This document shows, in pieces, positions 1 to 9,005 of a stretch of 64,000 nt of DNA. Below the pieces are notes generated by a model that was not told the origin of the DNA, searched no databases, and saw only the letters and a program-made list of their open reading frames with translations. The first letter of the stretch is position 1. Every line of letters begins with the position of its first letter. The DNA is from Legionellaceae bacterium UBA6148 (GTDB lineage: Bacteria; Pseudomonadota; Gammaproteobacteria; Legionellales; Legionellaceae), in contig DIUW01000050.1 in NCBI GenBank assembly GCA_002423125.1, positions 52,163 to 116,162 on the forward strand. Direction: 5' to 3'. The translations under genes and the position numbers were made by a program.

Positions 1-627
1 ACTTAGAGTATGAATTGGATTTTCAGCTAAATGAGGATAGGCCACATGGCCTTGTTTGCCTTGAAGAGTTACATTTCCGGTGAGTGACCCTCGTCGGCCA
101 ATTTTAATCACATCGCCTATTCGTGCAGTGCTGGAAGGCTCCCCTACAATGCAGAAATCAGGCTGAATTCCTGCTTCATGTAACTGAGCCATTACGTACT
201 CAGTACCTAAATGAAAATGATCGCCTTCTTCGCCACTGGTTATTAAAAAACCAAGACTTCCAACAGGATTAGGATAATTCTTTACAAATCGTTCAGCAGC
301 AAGCAGCATTGCGGCAATGCTGCCTTTCATATCAGCTGTGCCACGTCCATAAAGCATGCCATTATGGTTGGTCAATGTGAATGGATCAGTATGCCATTTT
401 GAAGGGTCTCCAATTGGGACAACATCAGTATGGCCCGCAAAAATAAACAGTGGTTTTGCTTGTCCAAATCGTGCGAAAAAATTGGAAACGGGCGGATTGT
501 CAAATCGTTCACATGTAAATCCAAGTGACTCTAATGTGTTGATTAAATTGGTTTGGCAGTCAACATCATGAGGAGTAATGGATGGGAAGCTGATTAATGT
601 TCTGAGTACTTCCTCGACGGATTTCAT
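1..627 (-). CDS. dapE: Succinyl-diaminopimelate desuccinylase, N-terminal part (cut by window edge)
   Basis: Hydrolyses N-succinyl-LL-2,6-diaminopimelate to LL-DAP in the succinylase branch of lysine and peptidoglycan precursor synthesis; cytoplasmic M20 metallopeptidase-family enzyme. The minus-strand frame is open from the ATG at 627 to the window edge, giving about 209 residues. Visible family motifs are AGHTDVVP (first metal His and its Asp), GRGTADMKG (bridging Asp) and TSGEEG (catalytic Glu pair). The start overlaps the dapD stop as ATGA, implying translational coupling. The remaining third or more of the protein lies outside the window. Family assignment is secure. Confidence 0.95.
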   Translation of the reverse strand, partial: MKSVEEVLRTLISFPSITPHDVDCQTNLINTLESLGFTCERFDNPPVSNFFARFGQAKPLFIFAGHTDVVPIGDPSKWHTDPFTLTNHNGMLYGRGTADMKGSIAAMLLAAERFVKNYPNPVGSLGFLITSGEEGDHFHLGTEYVMAQLHEAGIQPDFCIVGEPSSTARIGDVIKIGRRGSLTGNVTLQGKQGHVAYPHLAENPIHTLS

Positions 628-1451
628 CGCTTATCGTCTCGTAAAAGTTCATTAATGCTGACTTTGGAACGGGTTTTTTCATCAACTTGTTTGACGATAA
701 CGGCACAATAAAGGCTGTGGCTGTTGTCAGGACTTGGTAAATTTCCTGCGACAACCACGGAGCCTGCAGGGATTTTGCCGTAGGATATTTCGCCGGTCAG
801 GCGATTATAAATTTTGGTACTTTGGCCTATAAATACCCCCATGGAAATCACTGATCCTCGTTCAACAATGACCCCTTCAACGATCTCTGAACGTGCCCCA
901 ATGAAGCAATTATCTTCAATGATGGTCGGGTTTGCTTGCAGAGGTTCTAATACTCCACCAATGCCTACACCACCGGAAAGATGTACATTTTTGCCAATTT
1001 GAGCACAAGATCCAACTGTTGCCCAGGTATCGACCATGACACCTTCATCGATATAGGCACCGATGTTGACATAAGATGGCATTAAGATCGTATTTTTTGC
1101 AATAAATGCGCCGCGACGTGCAATGGCGTGCGGAACAATGCGTATACCCAAATCAGCGTATGCGGAAGCGGGAAGATTTGAAAATTTAAGCGGTAACTTA
1201 TCGTAAAATTGGCAAAACCCAGCATCGACGACATCATTTGGATATAATCGAAACAAAAGTAAAATTGCTTTTTTAATCCATTGATGAACATGCCATTCCT
1301 GATTTATTTTCTCAGCGACGCGAAGTCGTCCGTTATCGAGGCCATCAATAACTTCATTAACTGCGTGAATAAGCTCTTTGGGTGCCGATGTTGGGCTGAT
1401 TGTTTGACGTTCTTCAAAATAGTGCTCGATAAGGGTTTGTTGAGAGGTCAT
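624..1451 (-). CDS. dapD: 2,3,4,5-tetrahydropyridine-2,6-dicarboxylate N-succinyltransferase
   Basis: Transfers succinyl from succinyl-CoA to tetrahydrodipicolinate, the step before DapC and DapE in lysine/meso-DAP synthesis. At 275 residues it is the normal family length. After a helical N-terminal domain, the middle and C-terminal part is a left-handed beta-helix of hexapeptide repeats (for example the stretch with MPSYVNIGAYIDEG and GGVGIGGVLEP). The last codons overlap dapE as ATGA, so the two are co-translated. phhB lies 5 bp upstream on the same strand, placing this in a hisC-phhB-dapD-dapE operon. Confidence 0.97.
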   Translation of the reverse strand: MTSQQTLIEHYFEERQTISPTSAPKELIHAVNEVIDGLDNGRLRVAEKINQEWHVHQWIKKAILLLFRLYPNDVVDAGFCQFYDKLPLKFSNLPASAYADLGIRIVPHAIARRGAFIAKNTILMPSYVNIGAYIDEGVMVDTWATVGSCAQIGKNVHLSGGVGIGGVLEPLQANPTIIEDNCFIGARSEIVEGVIVERGSVISMGVFIGQSTKIYNRLTGEISYGKIPAGSVVVAGNLPSPDNSHSLYCAVIVKQVDEKTRSKVSINELLRDDKR

Positions 1452-1456
1452 TTTGT

Positions 1457-1795
1457 TTATCCTAATAGGTCATCAATTTTTGCAGCGCAGATAAAATCAT
1501 TGTGAGACAAGCCTTTTAGGGCGTGCGTCATCAATGTGACGTGGCAATAGTTATATCCAACTTCAAGATCCGGATGGTGATTTTCGACATTTGCTATCCA
1601 GGCAATCGCATTAACAAAGGCCATGGTTTCATAAAAATTCTTGAAAGAAAATGATTTTTTGATTGCTGTGTGATTATTTATGATATTCCAGCCGTCAGCT
1701 AACTGAGGCATAAGATGTCCGATTTGCTCAGCATTGAGTGCTGCGCCAATGCCTTCACATGACTCGCAGTGACGGCTTTTAAGTGAGCTATTCAT
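1457..1795 (-). CDS. phhB: Pterin-4a-carbinolamine dehydratase
   Basis: Dehydrates 4a-hydroxytetrahydrobiopterin, normally to recycle the pterin cofactor of phenylalanine hydroxylase. The 112-residue length fits the PCD/DCoH family, and the conserved active-site stretch ENHHPDLEVGYNYCHVTLMTH with its His-His and later His is present around residues 70-92. No phenylalanine hydroxylase (phhA) lies nearby; the gene is instead coupled to hisC (1-bp overlap) and dapD. Orphan PhhB proteins occur in Legionella-type bacteria, so it may act with a distant phhA or on another pterin. Family is sure, partner is not. Confidence 0.9.
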   Translation of the reverse strand: MNSSLKSRHCESCEGIGAALNAEQIGHLMPQLADGWNIINNHTAIKKSFSFKNFYETMAFVNAIAWIANVENHHPDLEVGYNYCHVTLMTHALKGLSHNDFICAAKIDDLLG

Positions 1796-2922
1796 TAGAG
1801 CATTCCTTCTGTAGTAATGATTCGCAATAGTGTATCAAGAAAACGCGTATTCTGCGTATGCGTGCCGATTGTTACGCGCAAATAATTATTTAATCCATAG
1901 GCGTGAAGAGGGCGAACAATAATGCCTTGAGTTAATAACGCATTATAAATAATAGTGCCATCCATTTTGCAGTCAAACGTAATAAAATTTGCAAAACTGG
2001 GCAGGCAGTTGTAGCCACGTTGAACCAATACCTGGCGAACACGAATTAATTCGGTTCGATTTAATTCAGCACTTTCTAAAACAAATTGCTCATCTTCCAA
2101 TGCAGCGACGCCCGCCGTTAATGCCGTTTGGCTAATCGTGAATGGTAGAGCAATTTTTTGTAGTAAGGCACGGATGTCGGGGTGTGAAATAGCATAACCT
2201 AATCGTAGGCCAGCCAGGCCATAGCCTTTAGAAAAAGTCCGAGTAATCACGAGATTTGGAAATGGCGTGATAAGGTCGATCGTATTGGGTGAGTCATTTG
2301 GGTTTAAAAATTCATGATAGGCTTCATCCAGTACAAGAATCGTTGTTTGGGGAATAGCCTGTAGCAGACGCAAAATGTCGGCATGATTGATCACGGTGCC
2401 AGTTGGGTTGTTCGGATTTGCAAGAAAAATAAGCGCAGTTTTTTCATTACATGCATTGATGAGAGCGTCAATGTCGACATGCCAGTTTGTTAATAAGGGG
2501 GTAGTGATCAGCGGGATCCCAAAAATTTTTGCTAAAATACTGTAGGTTTGAAAGGCATAATCATGCGTCAGAATGTGTTTGTCACGATGCAGTGCAAAAC
2601 ACATAATCAGCAGCTGGAATAAGGCATCTGAACCATGGCCCAAGGTTAGCATATTGTCATTGATCATGAGATGACGGGCCAGTTTCATCGGTAGCGGATG
2701 TGCAGATGGAATAGGATAAGTCGCAATTTGCAACGTGGATAATGCTGCAAGAGCATCACGTACCCGTGGACTACAACCTCTTGGATTTTCGTTGCTAGCC
2801 AGTTTGATTATATTGGTTATTCCAAGCTCGTTCGTGACTTCTTCGATGGATTTACCTGGAATATAAGGCGCGAGCGTTTGAATGCCTTCATGAGGCAGTT
2901 GGTTATAGTCACAAGTCATCAT
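1795..2922 (-). CDS. hisC: Histidinol-phosphate aminotransferase (or related class I/II aminotransferase)
   Basis: PLP-dependent transaminase of 375 residues. HisC family signatures are present: KLASNENPRG near the N-terminus, the substrate loop FLANPNNPTG, and the PLP-lysine motif TRTFSKGYGLAGLRLGYA. It would convert imidazole-acetol phosphate to histidinol phosphate; close homologues also act on aromatic amino acids, which could explain its pairing with phhB. No other his genes are adjacent. Start is ATG at 2922 or the next codon at 2919; the stop overlaps phhB by one base. It heads the operon running to dapE. Confidence 0.88.
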   Translation of the reverse strand: MMTCDYNQLPHEGIQTLAPYIPGKSIEEVTNELGITNIIKLASNENPRGCSPRVRDALAALSTLQIATYPIPSAHPLPMKLARHLMINDNMLTLGHGSDALFQLLIMCFALHRDKHILTHDYAFQTYSILAKIFGIPLITTPLLTNWHVDIDALINACNEKTALIFLANPNNPTGTVINHADILRLLQAIPQTTILVLDEAYHEFLNPNDSPNTIDLITPFPNLVITRTFSKGYGLAGLRLGYAISHPDIRALLQKIALPFTISQTALTAGVAALEDEQFVLESAELNRTELIRVRQVLVQRGYNCLPSFANFITFDCKMDGTIIYNALLTQGIIVRPLHAYGLNNYLRVTIGTHTQNTRFLDTLLRIITTEGML

Positions 2923-3114
2923 TGTGGATCCTGGTTAGGAATTTCGACCTTGAGTGGGGCTCTCGTTTCAGCTAAGCTAATTACTTTCCTATGAAATAGA
3001 TTCATTGAGTCGTCTCCTGATGAAGGTTGACATCACCTCGTAATCTTCATCATACAATAATAAGACTTGGAGTGAATAGGGTGGCTGATTCAGAACATCT
3101 CTCATTTTCCAAGA

Positions 3115-3149
3115 CTGAAGCTTCTCCCTTGATGGGGCCTAAGCTTCAG
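3115..3149. promoter_or_regulatory. Hairpin in the pagP leader
   Basis: A perfect 9-bp inverted repeat (ctgaagctt at 3115-3123, aagcttcag at 3141-3149) with a 17-base loop sits 24 bp before the pagP start. No T-tract follows, so it is not an obvious terminator. A role in the expression or stability of the pagP transcript is inferred from position only. Confidence 0.4.
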
Positions 3150-3172
3150 GCCAACATAAGATCATAAATCAT

Positions 3173-3730
3173 ATGAATTATTTTCGAATTCTTGTTTTAT
3201 TAGGTTCTTTGCAGTACACGGTGTTTGCCAATGCTTCCGATCCATGTGAAAAATGGCCATCATGGTTGAAGTATATTTGTCTGCGCCCTTATCAAACGTG
3301 GACACAGGGAAATAATGAGCTATATCTCTCTGGTTATGCATGGCATAACCGATATTATTACGATAAAAAACGTCTTAGTCATTATAATGAGCTCGCTTAT
3401 GGTGGTGGGTTGGGTAAAAGTTTTTATGATGAGAAGGGAAATTGGCATGGGTTGTTTGCCATAGCCTTTCTGGATTCACATAAAAATGTTGAGCCTGCGG
3501 CTGGGTATGCTTATTTGAAGGTATTGCACCTCACTGAAAACGCACGCGTGGGTCTCGGGTATGCGCTATTAGTCACTCAACGCCCTGATCTGTATCACGG
3601 GACTCCTTTCCCGGGTGCTTTGCCATGGGTGTCGTTGAACTATCGCCGCTTTTCAATATCAGGGACTTATATTCCTGGGTCTAAAAACATTGGAAATGTA
3701 CTGTATGCGCTGGTTAAGTGGGTTCTCTAG
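3173..3730 (+). CDS. pagP: Lipid A palmitoyltransferase PagP (Rcp-like)
   Basis: Outer-membrane beta-barrel enzyme that moves a palmitate from phospholipid to lipid A, raising resistance to cationic peptides. The 185-residue protein begins with a signal peptide (about residues 1-21, ending in ANA) and an amphipathic segment. The GYAWHNRYYYD motif carries the catalytic His58, and the IAFLDSHK motif supplies Asp101-Ser102, matching the His/Asp/Ser set known for Escherichia coli PagP. The C-terminus ends in an aromatic/hydrophobic strand as expected for Bam assembly. It stands alone and ends overlapping the 3' end of rlmKL by 4 bp. Confidence 0.92.
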   Translation: MNYFRILVLLGSLQYTVFANASDPCEKWPSWLKYICLRPYQTWTQGNNELYLSGYAWHNRYYYDKKRLSHYNELAYGGGLGKSFYDEKGNWHGLFAIAFLDSHKNVEPAAGYAYLKVLHLTENARVGLGYALLVTQRPDLYHGTPFPGALPWVSLNYRRFSISGTYIPGSKNIGNVLYALVKWVL

Positions 3731-5844
3731 GCGCTTTTTCCAGGTTTAATCAAAAAACACTGATGAATGCGTTTATTACGTTTAAAATCTTCATCAATGG
3801 TTTCAGTACTGATATCTTGAACTTGATACAGCTCGCCAATATGTTTAGATAGTTTAAATTGTCTAAAGTTGGTTGAAAAATACAATTCTCCATTAGGATT
3901 GAGTAAATGCATTGCCGCTTGGATGAGTTGCTCGTGATCGCGTTGGATGTCTAACGTGTCCGCCATGCGTTTAGAATTGGAGAAACTGGGAGGGTCAAGA
4001 AAAATCACATCAAATCGATCTTTTGTACGTCTCAACCAGTCCATGCAATCGAGTTGGATAAACTGATGTTTCGATAAATCCAGCGCGTTGAGTTTGAAAT
4101 TTTCCTGTGCCCAATCTAAATACGTATTCGATAAATCAATATTTGTTGTCCATGCCCCTGCAATTGCAGCGTGAACACTGGCTGACGCGGTGTAACAAAA
4201 GCAATTAAGAAAACGTGTTTCAGGAGGCAATGTTTCAAATTTTAAACGTAACAGACGATGGTCTAAAAATAAGCCGGTATCTAAATAATCATATAAATTA
4301 ACCTTTAGACGCGCTTTGCCTTCTTGGACAATCAGAGTATGTCGCGTTTGATCGACTTTTTCGTATTGATTCGTGCCTTTTTGTTGTTTTCTGGTTTTAA
4401 TCACAATGTTATCGGCAGGAATATCTAAGACAATAGGCACTGCCTGAATAACCTCTAGACTTCGTTGAGCAGCCTTTTCAGCAGGAATGCTTGCAGGAGG
4501 GGCGTATTCTTGTAAAACGGCGTAATGATTATAAACGTCAATTGCAAAGGCGTATTCGGGCAAATCCGCATCATAGATGCGGTAGCAGCTAATTTGATGA
4601 CGTTTAGCCCATTTTTTGAGATGACTAACATTTTTTTGTAGGCGGTTTGCAAACATTTGTACGGCAGGGGACAAATGTTCTGGAGCAGCGTTCTTAAGTC
4701 GGTTGGTCTCATCGAGATGAAAACAATAGAGCTTGCATTCTAATGCGCCATTATATACTGAATACTGTTTTCCCGATCGAAGCCCAATGGCTCTTGCAAG
4801 TGTCGAGTTATTTGTAATAACGGCCGCGTTCCAGCCTCGAAAATGTGAATGCAATACCTGACCGAGTTGTTGATAAGTTGGGATGAGCTGTGTTGCCTCC
4901 CCGAGGCGCTCACCGTAGGGAGGGTTTGTGATGAGTAAGCCGTGTGCTTCTTGCGTACTGCAGTCACTAAGACCAACATGATTAAACTGAACTAATTTGG
5001 CTACGCCCGCTCGCATAGCATTGGCGTTTGCCATCGCAACGGCTTTAGGATCATCGTCGGAACCGTGTAACATGACTGGAAGTGGTTTGACTTGCTGTAG
5101 CGCTTCTGTACGTAATTTTTTCCATAGTGCGTCTTGGTGCTGCGCCCAATGATGAATCGATTGATCATCTCGTAATAATCCAGGTGCGATGTGTGCTGCC
5201 ATTAAGGCTGCTTCGATAACAATTGTACCAGAACCACAGAATGGATCGCAGAGTGCGCCCCCAGCGGCCGCGATCTTGAGCCATTCTGCACGATATAGGA
5301 TAGCGGCGGCTACATTTTCCTTAATTGGAGCGCCCCCAGCCTGAGTACGATACCCACGTTGATGCATGCTATAGCCAGTTAAGTCAAAGCTCACGGTGAG
5401 ATCATCGTTTTTTAGAAAAGCGTGTAATCGAATTTGCGGTTCTTCGCGAGAAACTTCTGGGCGGCTACCCGTTAATTTACGAAAATGATCAACGATTCCA
5501 TCCTTGACAACTTGAGCACCAAACATAGAATTTCGTATCTGAGAGGATTCTCCGTGAAATTCAACAGCAAATGTTTTCGTTGGTGCAAATACAGTTTGCC
5601 AGTGAAATTGGTTGCACAATTGATAAATTGTCTCTTGATTATGTGCTTGGCCATTAAATAAAATGACTTGGACTCGGTTAGCTAATCGTGACCATAAGCA
5701 TAGATTGTAAGCAACCGTTAAACTGCCTTCGCCAAAAACACCTTGAGGGCTTACACGGGTTACGTTCAATCCAATTTGTCGAACTTCGGTTTCTAATAAG
5801 TACTCTAATCCTTTGGGACAGCTAATAAATAAATATAGATTCAT
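3727..5844 (-). CDS. rlmL: Bifunctional 23S rRNA (m2G2445 / m7G2069) methyltransferase RlmKL
   Basis: Fused rRNA methyltransferase that modifies helices of domain V during ribosome assembly. About 705 residues: N-terminal THUMP/RlmL half with the Rossmann motif CDPFCGSGTIVIEA and catalytic NPPYGERLG, followed by the RlmK half with LDPPSFSNSKRM. I place the start at ATG 5844 (MNLYLF), which overlaps the darP stop as ATGA; a GTG at 5853 would add three residues. Length matches the family (about 700). Forms a two-gene unit with darP. Confidence 0.95.
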   Translation of the reverse strand: MNLYLFISCPKGLEYLLETEVRQIGLNVTRVSPQGVFGEGSLTVAYNLCLWSRLANRVQVILFNGQAHNQETIYQLCNQFHWQTVFAPTKTFAVEFHGESSQIRNSMFGAQVVKDGIVDHFRKLTGSRPEVSREEPQIRLHAFLKNDDLTVSFDLTGYSMHQRGYRTQAGGAPIKENVAAAILYRAEWLKIAAAGGALCDPFCGSGTIVIEAALMAAHIAPGLLRDDQSIHHWAQHQDALWKKLRTEALQQVKPLPVMLHGSDDDPKAVAMANANAMRAGVAKLVQFNHVGLSDCSTQEAHGLLITNPPYGERLGEATQLIPTYQQLGQVLHSHFRGWNAAVITNNSTLARAIGLRSGKQYSVYNGALECKLYCFHLDETNRLKNAAPEHLSPAVQMFANRLQKNVSHLKKWAKRHQISCYRIYDADLPEYAFAIDVYNHYAVLQEYAPPASIPAEKAAQRSLEVIQAVPIVLDIPADNIVIKTRKQQKGTNQYEKVDQTRHTLIVQEGKARLKVNLYDYLDTGLFLDHRLLRLKFETLPPETRFLNCFCYTASASVHAAIAGAWTTNIDLSNTYLDWAQENFKLNALDLSKHQFIQLDCMDWLRRTKDRFDVIFLDPPSFSNSKRMADTLDIQRDHEQLIQAAMHLLNPNGELYFSTNFRQFKLSKHIGELYQVQDISTETIDEDFKRNKRIHQCFLIKPGKSA

Positions 5845-6320
5845 TGTAAACACGACCTTAAATAACGAAATAAAGCACGGCTAGCACCGGTATGTAGTTC
5901 CTTGGATTGCTCTTCGATGGCTTTTTTTATCAGCTGCTTTAGGTGTTGTAAGTCATCGGGATGATATTGATCAACAAATTCAGTTAAGGCTTCACGACCT
6001 TCTTGCATTAATCGATTGCGCCAAACCTCAACATGATGGAATGTGGCAGTTTGAGCATTTTCATGGGCAAGAACGGCATTATAAGCTTCGAAAACAGCAT
6101 CACTATCTGATGAGCGCATTAATTTACCAATGAGTTGTGCTTGACGTCTGATCGCCCCATGGCTGCTGAGTGATTTTGCACTGATGATGGCGTGTCTTAA
6201 GCTCTCTGAAAGCGGCAATTTATCGAGATTTTCTACGCTCCAATTGATGAGTTGAACACCCAATTTTTGCAGTGAATCGGCATCTCGCTTTTTTTGAGAT
6301 TTACTTTTTTCCTCTTCCAT
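5841..6320 (-). CDS. darP: Ribosome-associated DUF615 protein (DarP / YjgA)
   Basis: 159-residue basic, helical protein of the DUF615 family, reported to bind late 50S precursors and help peptidyl-transferase-centre maturation. Recognisable features are the N-terminal SKSQKKRDADSLQKLG motif and the central RRQAQLIGKLMR motif. Its stop overlaps the rlmKL start, so two factors acting on the 50S subunit are made together. Starts at ATG 6320, divergent from the permease gene. Confidence 0.92.
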   Translation of the reverse strand: MEEEKSKSQKKRDADSLQKLGVQLINWSVENLDKLPLSESLRHAIISAKSLSSHGAIRRQAQLIGKLMRSSDSDAVFEAYNAVLAHENAQTATFHHVEVWRNRLMQEGREALTEFVDQYHPDDLQHLKQLIKKAIEEQSKELHTGASRALFRYLRSCLQ

Positions 6321-6404
6321 TTTTATATCGTCATGAATTAATTAATTTTGATTATACAATATATCGCAAGTAAGCGTATAATTGCATGAAAATTGAGGAG
6401 CCTC

Positions 6405-7784
6405 ATGAGTAAAAATAAATATGCATTAACTATTTTCTCTCTGACTATGATTACGGTTGGATCGGTCGATAGCATCCGTAATTTACCCGCCACGGCATTA
6501 TTTGGTAGTCAGTTAATTTCATTTTTTATGTTAGGTGCTTTGTTTTTTTTGATTCCAACGGCACTTGTATCTGCTGAGCTTTCTTCTGGTTGGGCTATAG
6601 AAGGTGGGATTTACATTTGGGTGAGAGAAGCTTTTGGAAAAAAAGTTGGCTTTTTAGCCATTTGGTTGCAGTGGATTGAAAATGTCATCTGGTATCCCAC
6701 GATTCTTTCATTTGTTGCAGGTACGATTGGTTATTTAATTAACCCAGAATTAGTGAAAAATCCCTATTTTTTATGGTGCATTATTGTTACTTCCTTTTGG
6801 GGAGCCACCATTGTTAATTTGTCGGGTATGCGATCATCGGCTTTTTTTGCTAATCTTTGCGCATTGTTTGGACTGTTGTTGCCAATGGTGCTTATTATTA
6901 GTTTAGGAGGCATGTGGATTGTAGAAGGGAACCCCCTACATGTCGATTTGTCGCGTGACAGTATTTTACCGCATTTAGGTGATTCTTCCATGTGGGTTTC
7001 TTTAACGGCGATCATCATGTCCTATTGTGGGATTGAGATTGCAACCGTTCATGCCAATGACGTTGAAAATCCACAAAGAGCATTTCCAATAGCACTGATT
7101 TATTCGGTTGCTATTATCCTTGTGACGCTTGCTTTAGGTTCACTTTCTATTGCGGTTGTATTACCTCAGGCTGAGATTAACCTTGTTGCTGGGATCATGC
7201 AGGCCTTTGATGCTTTTTTTGCACGATATAATCTTGGTTGGTGTATTCCCCTTGTTGCGATTATGTTGGTTTTAGGTGGGCTGGGTGGTGTGAGCAACTG
7301 GATTATTGCGCCTACAAAAGGATTATTAATAGCGGCACAAGATGGCAATTTACCACCGTTTTTTCAGACGGTGAATCGTCATGAGGCCCCAGTGGTGATG
7401 TTGGTAGGCCAAGCGATTATCGTAACGCTGCTTTCGACGCTATTTTTATTTATGCCAAGTGTCAATGGTTCGTATTGGTTGCTGACTGCGCTGGCGGCAC
7501 AATTGTATATGTTGATGTATTTCATCATGTTTATCACTGCCATTATACTGCGTATTAAGTATCCCAATCATCCGCGCTCATTTCGTATTCCAGGAGGATT
7601 TTTGGGACTCTTGTTAGTGAGTACTATTGGTATTTTTGGAGTGATTATCACATTTATTGTTAGTTTTATGCCGCCCACAGGCATTAACGTTGGATCAATG
7701 TGGCATTATGAAATGACCTTGGCGAGCGGCTTAGTTCTTATGTGTTTGCCACCATTTATAGCATCCTGGTTGCAATCACACTAA
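6405..7784 (+). CDS. APC-superfamily amino-acid permease
   Basis: Inner-membrane transporter, about 459 residues with roughly 12 hydrophobic segments. The N-terminus (ITVGSVDSIRNLPATALFG, then SAELSSGWAIEGGIYIWV) resembles the glutamate:GABA antiporter (GadC-like) branch of the APC superfamily, common in Legionellales. Substrate cannot be read from sequence; an amino acid or amino-acid/amine exchange is likely. The start is ATG 6405, 4 bases after a gaggag ribosome site; an upstream TTG at 6393 overlaps that site and is not chosen. Monocistronic, facing yhbY. Confidence 0.85.
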   Translation: MSKNKYALTIFSLTMITVGSVDSIRNLPATALFGSQLISFFMLGALFFLIPTALVSAELSSGWAIEGGIYIWVREAFGKKVGFLAIWLQWIENVIWYPTILSFVAGTIGYLINPELVKNPYFLWCIIVTSFWGATIVNLSGMRSSAFFANLCALFGLLLPMVLIISLGGMWIVEGNPLHVDLSRDSILPHLGDSSMWVSLTAIIMSYCGIEIATVHANDVENPQRAFPIALIYSVAIILVTLALGSLSIAVVLPQAEINLVAGIMQAFDAFFARYNLGWCIPLVAIMLVLGGLGGVSNWIIAPTKGLLIAAQDGNLPPFFQTVNRHEAPVVMLVGQAIIVTLLSTLFLFMPSVNGSYWLLTALAAQLYMLMYFIMFITAIILRIKYPNHPRSFRIPGGFLGLLLVSTIGIFGVIITFIVSFMPPTGINVGSMWHYEMTLASGLVLMCLPPFIASWLQSH

Positions 7785-7825
7785 TATACCCGTAAACCCG
7801 AACTGACCAAAAATAGCATTTTCAA

Positions 7826-8101
7826 TCATTTCGGGTGTATATTTTTTCGATAAATAATGGCTGTGTTTCCAATGAGTTGAACAAGGTCTGCTGGTAGCTG
7901 TTGGCATAAATCATTGGCCATGTTGATGCGATCAGCTTTTTCAGCGCCGTTTATTTTCACTTTAATGAGTTCGTGTGTTGTTAATGCGATATTTGTTTCT
8001 TCCACGACAGCCGGAGTCAGGCCCTTCGATCCCATGAGTACAACGGGTTTTAAGTGATGAGCCTTTGCTTTAAGTTCTTGTTTCATTGCAGTTGTTATCA
8101 T
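7826..8101 (-). CDS. yhbY: CRM-domain RNA-binding protein YhbY
   Basis: 91-residue single CRM (KH-like) domain protein that associates with pre-50S ribosomal particles. The GSKGLTPAVVEE segment matches the conserved GxxG RNA-binding loop, followed by the LIKVKINGAEK strand. It diverges from rlmE, an arrangement also seen in E. coli. The last codons form one arm of an imperfect palindrome with the end of the permease gene, which may work as a shared terminator (7785-7845). Confidence 0.93.
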   Translation of the reverse strand: MITTAMKQELKAKAHHLKPVVLMGSKGLTPAVVEETNIALTTHELIKVKINGAEKADRINMANDLCQQLPADLVQLIGNTAIIYRKNIHPK

Positions 8102-8182
8102 TTTATACCTATTAATTAGTGTTTTTACGTCAAAAATGTCAAATTATTACACGTCTTGCTGTGAAACGATAGTATTTTTCAG

Positions 8183-8188
8183 TATAAT
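8183..8188 (+). promoter_or_regulatory. Possible -10 element for rlmE
   Basis: A perfect TATAAT lies about 104 bp before the rlmE start, in the divergent yhbY/rlmE gap. No good -35 hexamer is found at 16-18 bp, so this is only suggestive. Confidence 0.35.
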
Positions 8189-8222
8189 CAATGATTATTT
8201 TTGAAATTATAAAATGACGTCG

Positions 8223-8283
8223 CTTGGTTGACACGGGTGATATCATCTGTACCGTCAATCAAGTTTTACCGTCAATCAAGTTC
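8223..8283 (+). promoter_or_regulatory. rlmE leader with tandem 17-bp duplication and competing hairpins
   Basis: A 17-base unit beginning taccgtcaatcaag occurs twice in tandem (8250-8266 and 8267-8283) directly before the rlmE start at 8292. Upstream cttggttgac (8223-8232) can pair with either copy of gtcaatcaag (8254-8263 or 8271-8280), with one G-U pair. The two pairings exclude each other, and the second lies next to the ribosome-binding region. A regulatory role is inference. Confidence 0.45.
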
Positions 8284-8291
8284 GGAACATT

Positions 8292-8918
8292 ATGAAACAA
8301 TCAAAAAGCAGTAAACAATGGTTAAAAGAACATTTTGAAGATGTCTATGTCAAAAAAGCTCAAGCTGAGGGGTACCGGAGTCGTGCTGTTTATAAATTAA
8401 AAGAAGTTGATGAGCGAGAGCACCTGTTGCAGCCAGGCATGACAGTGGTTGATTTAGGCGCTGCTCCTGGAGGATGGGCGCAATATGCGGCTCAAAAGCT
8501 TGAAGGGCAAGGCACCTTAGTTGCTTTAGATTTATTGCCAATGGATGCAATTCCTGGTGTTGAATTTATTGTCGGCGATTTTCGTGAGGATGCGGTCCTA
8601 CAACAACTTATGGCAATTATTCCAAAACAAGGTGTTGACCTTGTAATTTCAGATATGGCCCCCAATATGAGTGGTACGCCTGAGGTTGATATTCCTCGAG
8701 CGATGTATTTAGCTGAGCTCGTTTTTGATTTTGCACACCATGTCTTAAAGCCTGGTGGTGGAATTTTAATGAAATTATTTCATGGTTCAGGTTTTGATGC
8801 CCTGATTCAATTGGCTCGTCAGCAGTTTGATCGCGTGGTCATTCGAAAACCAAATGCTTCGAGACCTCGATCACGAGAAACATATTTGCTGGCGAAGGGC
8901 TATAATGTAAAAGAATGA
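8292..8918 (+). CDS. rlmE: 23S rRNA (U2552) 2'-O-ribose methyltransferase RlmE
   Basis: Methylates U2552 in the A-loop of 23S rRNA in the assembled 50S subunit. 208 residues, normal for the FtsJ/RrmJ family. The SAM motif VVDLGAAPGGWAQYA, acidic motif GDFRED, catalytic SDMAPNMSG and the LMKLFHG lysine region are all visible, giving the K-D-K-E tetrad. It is followed by ftsH on the same strand after 87 bp, as in E. coli. The leader carries an unusual duplicated motif. Confidence 0.96.
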   Translation: MKQSKSSKQWLKEHFEDVYVKKAQAEGYRSRAVYKLKEVDEREHLLQPGMTVVDLGAAPGGWAQYAAQKLEGQGTLVALDLLPMDAIPGVEFIVGDFREDAVLQQLMAIIPKQGVDLVISDMAPNMSGTPEVDIPRAMYLAELVFDFAHHVLKPGGGILMKLFHGSGFDALIQLARQQFDRVVIRKPNASRPRSRETYLLAKGYNVKE

Positions 8919-8952
8919 TGTTTAGTATTCGCAAAAACGCATTGGATGTGTA

Positions 8953-8958
8953 TATAAT
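8953..8958 (+). promoter_or_regulatory. Possible -10 element for ftsH
   Basis: A TATAAT hexamer lies 47 bp before the ftsH start codon in the rlmE-ftsH gap. No convincing -35 was found, so a separate ftsH promoter is only a possibility. Confidence 0.3.
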
Positions 8959-9005
8959 CTTAAGTTACGGGACGTAATTAAACCATCATAAATGAGGTTA
9001 ATATT

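Noticed and set aside
566..754. 62-codon minus-strand frame across the dapD/dapE junction
   Set aside because: Out of frame with both conserved genes, which account for the whole stretch.
8228..8233. TTGACA as a -35 box for rlmE
   Set aside because: No -10-like hexamer at 16-18 bp; the bases are better explained as part of the leader inverted repeat.
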